Origin: Nautilus pompilius
Taxonomy: Eukaryota > Mollusca > Cephalopoda > Nautilida > Nautilidae
Direction: 5' to 3'
Length of the DNA stretch: 64,000 nt
Assembly (NCBI GenBank): GCA_018389105.1
Contig: JACATO010001023.1
Span: 127,001 to 191,000 of the forward strand
Below the pieces are notes generated by a model. The model saw nothing but the letters and a program-made list of their open reading frames with translations. It did no database searches and was not told the DNA's origin. The first letter of the stretch is position 1. The number at the start of each line of letters is the position of its first letter. A program made the position numbers and the translations under genes. Positions 11,775 to 24,030 of the stretch are shown here, in pieces.

Positions 11775-14700
11775 CAGTCACGGGTGGAGTTCACTGTGAC
11801 AACGGTACTAACGATACCAGCTAGGACAGTCACGGGCGAGGTTCGCTGTGACAACGGTACTAACGATACCAGCTAGGACAGTCACGGGTGGAGTTCGCTG
11901 TGACAACGGTACTAACGATACCAGCTAGGACAGTCACGGCGAGGTTCGCTGTGACAAACGGTACTAACGATACCAGCTAGGACAGTCACGGGTGGAGTTC
12001 GCTGTGACAACGGTACTAACGATACCAGCTAGGACAGTCACGGGCGAGGTTCGCTGTGACAACGGTACTAACGATACCAGCTAGGACAGTCACGGGCGAG
12101 GTTCGCTGTGACAACGGTACTAACGATACCAGCTAGGACAGTCACGGGTGGAGTTCGCTGTGACAACGGTACTAACGATACCAGCTAGGACAGTCACGGG
12201 CGAGGTTCGCTGTGACAACGGTACTAACGATACCAGCTAGGACAGTCACGGGCGAGGTTCGCTGTGACAACGGTACTAACGATCCCAGCTAGGACAGTCA
12301 CGGGCGATGTTCGCTGTGACAACGGTACTAACGATACCAGCTAGGACAGTCACGGGCGAGGTTCGCTGTGACAACGGTACTAACGATACCAGCTAGAACA
12401 GTCACGGGCGAGGTTCGCTGTGACAACGGTACTAACGATACCAGCTAGGACAGTCACGGGCGAGGGTTCACTGTGACAACGGTATAACAAGATCCCAGCT
12501 AGAACAGTCACGGGGCGAGGTTCGCTGTGACAACGGTACTAACGATACCAGCTAGGACAGTCACGGGCGAGGTTCGCTGTGACAACGGTACTAACGATAC
12601 CAGCTAGGACAGTCACGGGCGAGGTTCGCTGTGACAACGGTACTAACGATACCAGCTAGGACAGTCACGGGCGAGGTTCGCTGTGACAACGGTACTAACG
12701 ATACCAGCTAGGACAGTCACGGGCGATGTTCGCTGTGACAACGGTACTAACGATACCAGCTAGGACAGTCACGGGCGAGGTTCGCTGTGACAACGGTACT
12801 AACGATACCAGCTAGGACAGTCACGGGCGAGGTTCGCTGTGACAACGGTACTAACGATCCCAGCTAGGACAGTCACGGGCGAGGTTCGCTGTGACAACGG
12901 TACTAACGATCCCAGCTAGGACAGTCACGGGCGAGGTTCGCTGTGACAACGGTACTAACGATACCAGCTAGGACAGTCACGGGCGAGGTTCGCTGTGACA
13001 ACGGTACTAACGATACCAGCTAGGACAGTCACGGGCGAGGTTCGCTGTGACAACGGTACTAACGATACCAACTAGGACAGTCACGGGCGAGGTTCACAGT
13101 GACAAACGGTACTAACGATACCAGCTAGGACAGTCACGGGCGAGGTTCGCTGTGACAACGGTACTAACGATCCCAGCTAGGACAGTCACGGGCGAGGTTC
13201 GCTGTGACAACGGTATTAACGATACCAGCTAGGACAGTCACGGGCGAGGTTCGCTGTGACAACGGTACTAACGATCCCAGCTAGGACAGTCACGGGCGAG
13301 GTTCGCTGTGACAACGGTATTAACGATACCAGCTAGGACAGTCACGGGCGAGGTTCGTTGTGACAACGGTACTAACGATCCCAGCTAGGACAGTCACGGG
13401 CGAGGTTCGCTGTGACAACGGTATTAACGATACCAGCTAGGACAGTCACGGGCGAGGTTCGCTGTGACAACGGTACTAACGATCCCAGCTAGGACAGTCA
13501 CGGGCGAGGTTCGCTGTGACAACGGTACTAACGATCCCAGCTAGGACAGTCACGGGCGAGGTTCGCTGTGACAACGGTATTAACGATACCAGCTAGGACA
13601 GTCACGTGTGCAGTTCACTGACAAACAATCTATGACACTGTCAAGGATAAAGTTCATTGTGACAACGGTATTAACGATACCAGCTAGGACAGTCACGGGC
13701 GAGGTTCGCTGTGACAACGGTATTAACGATACCAGCTAGGACAGTCACGGGCGAGGTTCGCTGTGAACAACGGTACTAACGATCCCAGCTAGGACAGTCA
13801 CGGGCGAGGTTCGCTGTGACAACGGTATTAACGATACCAGCTAGGACAGTCACGGGGCGAGGTTCGCTGTGACAACGGTACTAACGATCCCAGCTAGGAC
13901 AGTCACGGGCGAGGTTCGCTTGTGACAACGGTATTAACGATACCAGCTAGGACAGTCACGGGCGAGGTTCGCTGTGACAACGGTACTAACGATACCAGCT
14001 AGGACAGTCACGGGCGAGGTTCGCTGTGACAACGGTACTAACGATCCCAGCTAGGACAGTCACGGGCGAGGTTCGCTGTGACAACGGTATTAACGATACC
14101 AGCTAGGACAGTCACGTGTGCAGTTCACTGACAACAATCTATGACACTGTCAAGGATAAAGTTCATTGTGACAACGGTATTAACGATACCAGCTAGGACA
14201 GTCACGGGCGAGGTTCGCTGTGACAACGGTATTAACGATACCAGCTAGGACAGTCACGGGCGAGGTTCGCTGTGACAACGGTACTAACGATCCCAGCTAG
14301 GACAGTCACGGGCGAGGTTCGCTGTGACAACGGTACTAACGATCCCAGCTAGGACAGTCACGGGCGAGGTTCGCTGTGACAACGGTATTAACGATACCAG
14401 CTAGGACAGTCACGTGTGCAGTTCACTGACAACAATCTATGACACTGTCAAGGATAAAGTTCATTGTGACAACGGTATTAACGATACCAGCTAGGACAGT
14501 CACGGGCGAGGTTCGCTGTGACAACGGTACTAACGATACCAGCTAGGACAGTCACGGGCGAGGTTCGCTGTGACAACGGTACTAACGATCCCAGCTAGGA
14601 CAGTCACGGGCGAGGTTCGCTGTGACAACGGTACTAACGATCCCAGCTAGGACAGTCACGGGCGAGGTTCGCTGTGACAACGGTATTAACGATACCAGCT

Positions 14701-16286
14701 AGGACAGTCACGTGTGCAGTTCACTGACAACAATCTATGACACTGTCAAGGATAAAGTTCATTGTGACAACGGTATTAACGCCCAGCTAGGACAATCACG
14801 GGCGAGGTTCGCTGTGACAACGGTACTAACGATCCCAGCTAGGACAGTCACGGGCGAGGTTCGCTGTGACAACGGTACTAACGATCCCAGCTAGGACAAT
14901 CAGGCGAGGTTCGCTGTGACAACGGTACTAACGATCCCAGCTAGGACAGTCACGGGCGAGGTTCGCTGTGACAACGGTACTAACGATCCCAGCTAGGACA
15001 GTCACGGGCGAGGTTCGCTGTGACAACGGTATTAACGATACCAGCTAGGACAGTCACGGGCGAGGTTCGCTGTGACAACGGTACTAACGATCCCAGCTAG
15101 GACAGTCACGGGCGAGGTTCGCTGTGACAACGGTATTAACGATACCAGCTAGGACAGTCACGGGCGAGGTTCGCTGTGACAACGGTACTAACGATACCAG
15201 CTAGGACAGTCACGGGCGAGGTTCGCTGTGACAACGTACTAACGATCCCAGCTAGGACAGTCACGGGCGAGGTTCGCTGTGACAACGGTATTAACGATAC
15301 CAGCTAGGACAGTCACGTGTGCAGTTCACTGACAACAATCTATGACACTGTCAAGGATAAAGTTCATTGTGACAACGGTATTAACGATACCAGCTAGGAC
15401 AGTCACGGGCGAGGTTCGCTGTGACAACGGTATTAACGATACCAGCTAGGACAGTCACGGGCGAGGTTCGCTGTGACAACGGTACTAACGATCCCAGCTA
15501 GGACAGTCACGGGCGAGGTTCGCTGTGACAACGGTACTAACGATCCCAGCTAGGACAGTCACGGGCGAGGTTCGCTGTGACAACGGTATTAACGATACCA
15601 GCTAGGACGTCACGTGTGCAGTTCACTGACAACAATCTATGACACTGTCAAGGATAAAGTTCATTGTGACAACGGTATTAACGACCCAGCTAGGACAGTC
15701 ACGGGCGAGGTTCGCTGTGACAACGGTACTAACGATACCAGCTAGGACAGTCACGGGCGAGGTTCGCTGTGACAACGGTACTAACGATCCCAGCTAGGAC
15801 AGTCACGGGCGAGGTTCGCTGTGACAACGGTACTAACGATCCCAGCTAGGACAGTCACGGGCGAGGTTCGCTGTGACAACGGTATTAACGATACCAGCTA
15901 GGACAGTCACGTGTGCAGTTCACTGACAACAATCTATGACACTGTCAAGGATAAAGTTCATTGTGACAACGGTATTAACGATCCCAGCTAGGACAATCAC
16001 GGGCGAGGTTCGCTGTGACAACGGTACTAACGATCCCAGCTAGGACAGTCACGGGCGAGGTTCGCTGTGACAACGGTACTAACGATCCCAGCTAGGACAA
16101 TCACGGGCGAGGTTCGCTGTGACAACGGTACTAACGATCCCAGCTAGGACAGTCACGGGCGAGGTTCGCTGTGACAACGGTACTAACGATACCAGCTAGG
16201 ACAGTCACGGGCGAGGTTCGCTGTGACAACGGTACTAACGATACCAGCTAGGACAGTCACGGGCGAGATTCACTGTGACAACAATA
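11775..16286 (+). repeat. 4.5-kb satellite array, 52-bp monomer with 298-bp higher-order repeat
   Basis: Head-to-tail array of a 52-bp monomer containing GGACAGTCACGGGCGAGG, CGCTGTGACAACGGT and (T/C)TAACGAT(A/C)CCAGCTA; roughly 80-85 units. Early units alternate GGGTGGAG and GGGCGAGG versions. From about 13.6 kb a diverged 90-bp module (starting GTCACGTGTGCAGTTCACTG) appears at 13601, 14111, 14409, 14707, 15312, 15609 and 15906. Most spacings are 297-298 bp, that is the 90-bp module plus four monomers; the 510 and 605 spacings are near 298 plus four monomers and twice 298. Units differ by few substitutions, implying recent expansion or active homogenisation. Confidence 0.97.
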
Positions 16287-17113
16287 CCTTTTGACGATCA
16301 GTATATGACCTGTTTTGAGTAAGACATCAAGAATATCAGGCTCAGAAAATACGTGTGAAAAAATCCATTTCAAAACTTTCCTTGATGCCAAACAAACCAT
16401 TATGGCACAGAAACTTCTCTCGACACGAAAACGTCTCTATCAGTTATAAAAGCTTCCCTTTGACAATTATAAAAATATACACTTGAGAAATTCCTGTTGA
16501 GATGTAGTAAAAGCTGCTTTGACAGTAACGAAAAGCTTTTGACGCTCGTGAAGGTTTGAACTGACACCAAATAATCACTCGCGGGCGAAGAAGAATGTCA
16601 ATGCGATTGTGATGAATTTAAATATCAGGTGCATTTTTTTCTTGTTACCAGTTATTTAAGGTGTATTTCCGGGCATATTCCGCTGAGAGAAATCAGTTAT
16701 TAAAGCATAAATTAATGTGCAAATTTAGTTGATTTTTTCCTTCTTCTTTTTCGCTTTAATCAAAGATACCAACTGAACTGAAGCAGAAAGTTGAGAATAG
16801 AAAGCAAATTAAGTAACTTAGCAAAGCTCCGGGAGATTTATTGCTAATCTGAAAAGAAAACAACAACAACAACAACAACAATAAAAAAAATGGCAGGGAT
16901 TGATTAAAATTTACATCCAAAGAAAATCTGGAAATAAACACTAACGACGCAGAGAATCACTGCAGAGTCAGGTGGTTAGCGGAAAATTTATGGGAAACGT
17001 TCTTTATTCCCTAAATTAAAATCTGAGCTATTAGAAGCCAGAAATAAATAGCCCGCCAAAAAGTTCAACATCATTATGAAGCTTCTGTTCATTTTGTTTT
17101 GATTATATTATTA

Positions 17114-17146
<33 letters not shown>

Positions 17147-17182
17147 CTTATTATTATTATTTATTATTATTATTTATTATTA

Positions 17183-17213
<31 letters not shown>

Positions 17214-17869
17214 TGTATTTTTTTAAAAACTCCACTCGTCGCACCATCTTGGGAAATATCTGAAACATGATTTTGAATCAAATATTAATATCGGTACGAT
17301 TGATTAGCTGGGAGTAAATGCTCCAGCCATTTCTGGTGAGCATTAACTGACGTATGTCTGAGATCGTATCCATCGCAGTAGTTCCTAGATATCTTTGTAA
17401 CGAAAAACGAATATTACACCAGGAAGACAGATATCCCGATCACGACTTCGGTGTATGTGATTACCAGGTCACCGTTTGATGATTTCATTCGATTAGATGT
17501 CTGAAATATTTAACTTTTCTTTTTAGCTAAAACGTTTACACGTGAATTTCAAGTTGGCAAACTTCTTGTTGGTTTTAATTATTTAAATTTAAATGTTTAG
17601 CATTTATTTTCACAGCTTTGAGATATATATAGTTAAACAGATTACTTGAATTCCTACGCTAATGTTTGACCAGACCAATCATAAACTGTTAATTACAATC
17701 TGTACATAGGAAAAGCAACAGAGAAACAATACAATGTATTGAACAGTATTTCTTACGGTGTCCGCTAACACGTGGGGCGATTTTAAGAACCTGTTTGTTT
17801 CGATGTTCCTTTATGTAGGCCCTTAGTCGACAGTGAGCTGTCAGAAAATATTCTTTTCCATTTTAAGAT
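16287..17869. other. Intergenic DNA with ATT and CAA microsatellites
   Basis: Right flank of the satellite. A short CAA run lies at about 16861-16882 and an interrupted ATT microsatellite at about 17106-17211. No gene recognised. Confidence 0.5.
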
Positions 17870-18327
17870 TTAAACTCTCTCCCTCGCTCTCTCTGTACTG
17901 GCCGTCATAGTAGAGAGAGAGAGAGAAGTGGAATCTTTATCCAGCTCGGGTGCCCTACTTGTTTGTTTTGAACTGCTCCAGACCGGAATCGTCGTCTCGC
18001 TCCCGGAATCCACGCGGACCCGGACGGGCGGACGTCCACGCCATAACTTTCTGCTTTCAAGTATTTTCCCGGCCATCATCATTTTATCGCGGGGATGACA
18101 CCTGGATGGTCTGGTCAGGGGCCATTAGCCTCGAACCGCCGCCGAGACTCGATTTGGTTAAGAGATGAAAAAAAACCAAAAAAAACTCCGGCCCTTTCCA
18201 GGTAGTCGAGGTTCGAGCTACTGATGCATAACGGACTGGCGGGGTGGTGGGTGGTTTATGGTACGTCTCCCTCCCAGCCGGTCTCTCCCACCTTTGTACT
18301 GACGTCATCTCTCTCTCTGTACTGGAC

Positions 18328-18376
<49 letters not shown>
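17870..18376 (-). repeat. Short CT-rich / TGACGTCA array C
   Basis: At 17876-17930 a CT tract, a degenerate core and a GA tract face one another. At about 18290-18376 there is one TGACGTCA, one altered core (TGGACGTCA), then about 50 bases of CT repeat. In reverse complement these read like array A, so this is the same family in the opposite orientation. Between them (17.94-18.29 kb) is unique sequence without a recognisable gene. Confidence 0.8.
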
Positions 18377-18378
<2 letters not shown>

Positions 18379-19317
18379 CTCTTCTCTCTCAACCCCCCAC
18401 ACCCTCTTCGGTGACACGTTTTTGAAAAATAAATAAATAAGAGTGGGCACTAAGAGAATAAGTCTAATGAAAGCCACATCATCCTCTTTTTTTCCCTGAA
18501 ACCAATTACGCATTTCTTAAATAGTTTCCATAAATTGCACCCTGCCTCTCATTCATTAAAGGTAAGCATCCTTAGAGCGAAACTGTCTGTGCAAAATATA
18601 AATTAAAATAATTGGCTGTATATTCAGGCGAGGTGGAGGTGGGTGATAAAAAGAGTTTCACTTTAAGATTGGACTTTTAATTAAATCAATTACAAGCACA
18701 GCGAGAGTAGATGAGATACTGGTCGGCTTCAGCTGTCTTTGGAATCCACCATACTAGACGATCATCTTCAGCGTCATCTAGACCCAATAAAAGCTGGAAG
18801 GTTGCATACTTCTTACCGACCTCAAGTGATCTTATGAGACAACTTATAAGACAAAGCTCTCAACAGTAAACACCATCAGCCGACAGAAGGATTTTACCCC
18901 CCCCCCAAACCAGTAACTAAAGAGTGCGGCCGTTACAATCTTTGGAAAGTTATACGTATCAAAGGAAAGGGTGGAGATGAAAAGATGTTGATAACGAGCC
19001 TTGGTGACAATGACAAATGCAGCAAGGCAGTAAAGCTTATGGCTGGCTGCAAGGAGACAGGAAGACTTCACGTCTTATGCAAGGTCACCGGGTTAGAGAA
19101 GTGGCCACAGCAGAAACCGATCTTACACTGGATGAGACATAGCCTCGACCGTTAACACGTGATCTTCGTCAGTGGCAGTAACAGAAGGAAAGGTTGAAAC
19201 GCAAACAGAGGTTTTAGGCCGTACTGTCGATATAATGGTGTCTCCTCGAAGTTGTAAAATGATACAGTGCAGCTTACAGTCATATTCAGCCAATTCGAAA
19301 ATGGTGTTGATGAACAG
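18377..19317. other. Intergenic DNA, no gene seen
   Basis: Unique sequence; no recognisable motif. Confidence 0.4.
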
Positions 19318-20162
19318 TTTCTCTCTCTCTCCCTCCCTCTCCCTCTCTGTGTACTGACGTCATCTCTCTCTCCGTACTGACGTCATCCCTCTCTGTGTAC
19401 TGACGTCATCTCTCCACACTGACGTAATCTCTCTCTGTGTACCGACGTCATCCCTCTCTGTGTGCTGATCTCTCCCTCTCTCCATACTGACGTCATATCT
19501 CTCTCCGTAATGACGTCATCCCTCTCTGTGTGCTGATCTCTCCCTCTCTCCATACTGACGTCATATCTCTCTCCGTAATGACGTCATCCCCCTCTGTGTG
19601 CTGATCTCTCCCTCTCTCCATACTGATGTCATCTCTCTGTAGTGTCGTCATATCTCTCTCCGTACTGACGTCATCCCTCTCTCCATACTGGCGTCATCTC
19701 TCTCTCCATGCTGACGTCATCTCTCTCCGTAATGACGCCATCCCTCTCTGTGTGCTGATCTCTCCCTCTCTCCATACTGACGTCATATCTCTCTCCGTGC
19801 TGACGTCATCTCTCTCTCCGTACTGACGTCATCCCTCTCTGTGTACTGACGTCATCTCTCTCTCTCCGTACTGACGTCATCCTTCTCTGTGTACTGACGT
19901 CATCTCTCTCTGTGTACCGACGCCATCCCTCTCTTGTGCTGATCTCTCCCTCTCTCCATACTGACGTCATATCTCTCTCCGTAATGACGTCATCCCTCTC
20001 TGTGTACTGACGTCATCTCTCCATACTGGCGTCATATCTCTCTCCGTGCTGACGTCATCTCTCTCTCCGTACTGACGTCATCCTTCTCTGTATACTGAAG
20101 TAATCTCTCCATACTGACGTCATCCCTCTCTGTGTACTGACGTCATCTCTCTCTCTCTCTCC
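19318..20162 (-). repeat. Large TGACGTCA array D, reverse orientation
   Basis: About 840 bp of short irregular units of the form CTCTCTC-CGTACTGACGTCAT and variants (CATACTGACGTCAT, GTGTGCTGATCTC, GTAATGACGTCAT). A longer composite with spacing of about 70 bases (TGTGTGCTGATCTCTCC, CATACTGACGTCATAT, CGTAATGACGTCATCC) recurs near 19.46-19.62 kb and again near 19.74 and 19.93 kb. More than twenty TGACGTCA octamers are visible. Confidence 0.92.
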
Positions 20163-20897
20163 ACGTCTGTTCGCCTTACAACCCCCCCATTTTTGTTTGT
20201 TTCCCGTTCTCATAATTACCGCCCCCCCTTTCCAGTCCACTGATAAACCAAAGCACAGATCAAATGCTGCAATAAAAATGCAGGAAATAACCCATATAGT
20301 CAACCACCGTAAAAGAAAGAAGAAAAGGGAGGGGCAGATATTAAAATTAAGACCATAAGTATTACTACACATGACCCAGGAGCTTAGACATCCACATTGT
20401 ATTAATGATATGTAAAAGATGTTTGGCTATTTTTAATATTGCGGGGCTACGTGCATACTGAGACCAGCCGAGCCGTGCGCTGTTTTGCCGGTATTTTAAC
20501 CTCCCCCGCCCATACAACTCAACCAACAGGTAGGCAGGCGGCTTTAATTGAAGAACTCCCTCTAGCGGCGGCTGCATCTCCTTGTAAAGACGGTGTGCGC
20601 CATTTCCCCGGCCGGGCCGGTCGACCGCGTTGAAATCGTTCGCGCAGCGAGTCAGCCGATCAGTCAAACAACCCGATCAGGCAGATGTAGCCACCCGACC
20701 GGCCGGCAGCTCCGGGATTATTTATCGGCGAGATGACGAGCGGAGAAGGGCCGCCCTTCTCGACGACACGTGAGTGGTCCGCTGTCCCCCCACCAAGTCC
20801 CGCCACCTGCTGCTCGGCGTAACTCTGCTCGCATCGGCACCGATCGCTGGTCAAACAGAAAAAAAAAGAACTAGTATCGAACTGGTGATTTTTTCTA

Positions 20898-20949
<52 letters not shown>

Positions 20950-22260
20950 CATATTAGCTGCACATTCAGAGCAATATGAATAAGACTAGCCATTAGTGGG
21001 TTATGTGTAGTGGAGATCAGTTCTTCATAGATGGCGCTGCTTTTGTTTTTTTAATGCGGAGTAGGGAAATCGATGACAGTCGCGGAGTAATGTCAGGCTT
21101 CTTTCGGTTGGCAGTGAAATATTCCGAGGAAAAAACGCTCGAAAACGGAAGAGCCATCCCGGTGTTTCGAGTATATTCTTTGTCTATAGTTCTTCCGCTC
21201 GCCGCAGACCGGCCCGATCCTCACGTGCACATGTCTGCTTGGACCGCGGGCTTCCTTTGTTATGGTCACGGCGGCTAGAAACCAGGCCAGCTACACTCAC
21301 AACAGCAACGAGCAAACATTGCAAAGATAAATAATACTGGAGCGGAGGCGAACAGAGAAAGATACAACTCCCAGGAGGTACGGTATCAAAAAAAAACAAC
21401 AAACATTTCTACGTATGATTTGTGTGTTTGATCACAACTACCGGCCTAATGTTTGGAAGCAAAAACGCAAACTCTGGGAACTATAATGGTATGTTGAAAT
21501 TATTGCTTAAGATGGCAAATCTATAAATTAGCACATAAATGAGAGCAAAAGAATGCTAAAACGTAAAATGCTTATACCCAGGTGCTACTTTTTGTCAAGA
21601 GAACCACCTGTCACATGATGGTGAGAAGAAGCGAGGAAAGGGACAGAAGTGCTACTCGCAGGCACCTTAATCGAGTTGGCGTCAGGCGAGTTTGTGGCAG
21701 AGGGAAAGCTCAGAAAAGACGTACGGCGTATTTACTGCGGATACCTTTGAAAATCGTGCTGCTGCCTACACCTGTTGAGGTGGAAGGAAACGTGTGGTGG
21801 ATGCAAAAGAAAAGAATATAAGCAGGAAAAAAAAAATTAAGTAACGTGTGTGGCAGAGGTAAAATATACAAAGTTAACGAGCAAGAGAGAGAAACTGTTA
21901 TAGCTTCTGGAATTGTGGCCCAGCCGAATATCACCAGAGCAGAGGCCGGTTCCCCTCACCCAAAGCAGTGACACGGAGTCGGGTAATCTAATTAGGTGGG
22001 TTGGGAGGGGGGGTGGTGTTCTGACTGACTGCCAGCAATCGTTGGCTGACATCGGTCCGGAGATCGCAAGTGTGACTTCGGTAACATCGAAATCTGCATC
22101 AAATTCGAGCTGCGTATAGTGTTTTGTTCACCGACTACATCTTACACACGATTCTATACTCACAAAGAAGAATCCATTTTGATATTCGGGTTTTCACACG
22201 CCACGGGATTTTTAAGATCGGCGTATATAGTGGTGTCTTTCATTGTGGTTAACATATTCC
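20163..22260. other. Intergenic DNA including a CpG-rich block and an ATT run
   Basis: Between 20440 and 20860 the sequence is distinctly GC- and CpG-rich (GCCGGCC-type blocks) and ends with a plausible splice donor, GACAC|GTGAGT near 20770. It could be a promoter with a non-coding first exon for the kinase-like gene starting at 23303, but nothing in the sequence proves this. An ATT run follows at about 20898-20946. No coding gene recognised. Confidence 0.35.
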
Positions 22261-22261
22261 G

Positions 22262-22870
22262 TGATATGACGTCAATACAGAGATAGATGTGACGTCAATA
22301 CAGAGATAGATATGACGTCAATACAGAGATATATGTGACATCATTACATACAGACAGATATGACGTCAATACAGAGATAGATATGACGTCAATACAGAGA
22401 TATATGTGACATCATTACATACAGACAGATATGACGTCAATACAGAGATAGATGTGACGTCAATACAGAGAAATATATGACGTCAATACAGAGATATATG
22501 TGACATCATTACATACAGACAGATATGACGTCAATACAGAGATAGATATGACGTCAATACAGAGATATATGTGACATCATTACATACAGACAGATATGAC
22601 GTCAATACAGAGATAGATGTGACGTCAATACAGAGAAAGATATGACGTCAATACAGAGATATATGTGACATCATTACATCCAGACAGATATGACGTCAAT
22701 ACAGAGATAGATGTGACGTCATTACAGAGATATATGTGATATCATTACATCCAGACAGATATGACGTCAATACAGAGATAGATGTGACGTCAATATAGAG
22801 ATAGATGTGCCATCATTACATACAGACAGACATGATGTCAGTGCACAGGGATAGAGAAAGAGAGAGAGAG
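22262..22870 (+). repeat. TGACGTCA array E (AATACAGAGATA subtype)
   Basis: Tandem units of about 23-24 bp with core ATGACGTCAATACAGAGATA. Every third or fourth unit is replaced by a diverged one reading TGTGACATCATTACATACAGACA, giving a second-order period of several units. It ends in a short GA run near 22870. The subtype differs from arrays A and F (CAATACAGAGATA rather than CAGTACAGAGAGA), so it has been homogenised locally. Confidence 0.92.
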
Positions 22871-23287
22871 CGAGAGAACGAACGAGTGCTGTTAGCCGAG
22901 TTGATCATATCAGTACCGCAACGCAGAACTCAACCCACGCAACATCGTACCACGAGAGGTTTAAAAGGCCTTATTTCCGCTGGCCCTCTGCCCTTTTTTG
23001 AATAGTTTTCTTTTTTTTTTTATTTTTCATTTAGCTTATAGAAAATCAGTCAGTTGTGCAGTTAAATTTGCTTAGTTTGCGTAGAGGTAAACATCTGGCA
23101 AACAATCAATGAAAGCCATGCCCTCGTTCGGCGTCTTACCGAGTGACGACACCCGATCCCATTCCAGTCAGTTTGTAGTAATCAGTCCTTTGCTGCTGTT
23201 GTTTCGGTGTTTCAGCATTAGAACCAAACCATAAGTGGTAGCGACATAAGTTAGAACGACGTGGATTTCATAGCTTTTCTTTGATTC

Positions 23288-23302
23288 TTCTCCAGGCTTA
23301 AA
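23288..23302 (+). promoter_or_regulatory. Probable 3' splice acceptor / 5' UTR just before the kinase-like start codon
   Basis: The start codon at 23303 is preceded by a pyrimidine-rich stretch ending TTCTTCTCCAG|GCTTAAA. This resembles an acceptor, so a non-coding 5' UTR exon further upstream is likely. Confidence 0.4.
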
Positions 23303-23944
23303 ATGTTCCGACCCTTTGGAGGAGCGCTGACGGCTCTGCTGGTAGCAGCGATAGCGGCCCCTTCTCTGGCGACCTCGCAGGAAAACGGTAACTCCAGTAC
23401 TTTACTTAACACCGTCTACAGGGGGGAGGGATGGGAGTTAGCCTCAGCTCAGTAGTAACCTTATTAATCGCAATCCCTTATTTGCGTATTTCCTCGTGAT
23501 TGGTTTTTGTCTTTAGCACAACAGAGAAACACTTTGCTGGTGTCGATACCCTCTAGTATAGGTGGGGATCACAGTCAAATGCGTTGTCTCGATCGCCCTC
23601 ACCCTGAAATTAATCGTACTCGTCGCATTCGGAAAGACGATTGTAATAGCTCAGTGTCAGTTGTCATGCGATCATTTTAACTGGTGCCGTTGCCATTCGG
23701 CACCCCCCAATCAAAAGGCCATCTCGTCTTCGCCCGCCAATTTAACTAGGCTTTCATTGACATAACATCTTTCTACGGAGAGTTTATGCCGGTATGAATG
23801 TGCTTTTCGACCAGAATACAAGCGGCGTACCGTACTCGCTCGATCGGATGGGGAACATTATTCGTCGTTTGTGAAGACCGTACTTCTACTAATGGCTGCC
23901 GAGACTGATTACTTACATCACCGCTGAGCTCTCTCTCTCTCTCG

Positions 23945-23977
<33 letters not shown>

Positions 23978-23986
23978 CTCTCTCAC

Positions 23987-24030
<44 letters not shown>

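Noticed and set aside
11775-16286. CRISPR-like array of direct repeats
   Set aside because: The units are contiguous with no unique spacers, the monomer is 52 bp, and the surrounding genes are spliced and eukaryotic. It is satellite DNA.
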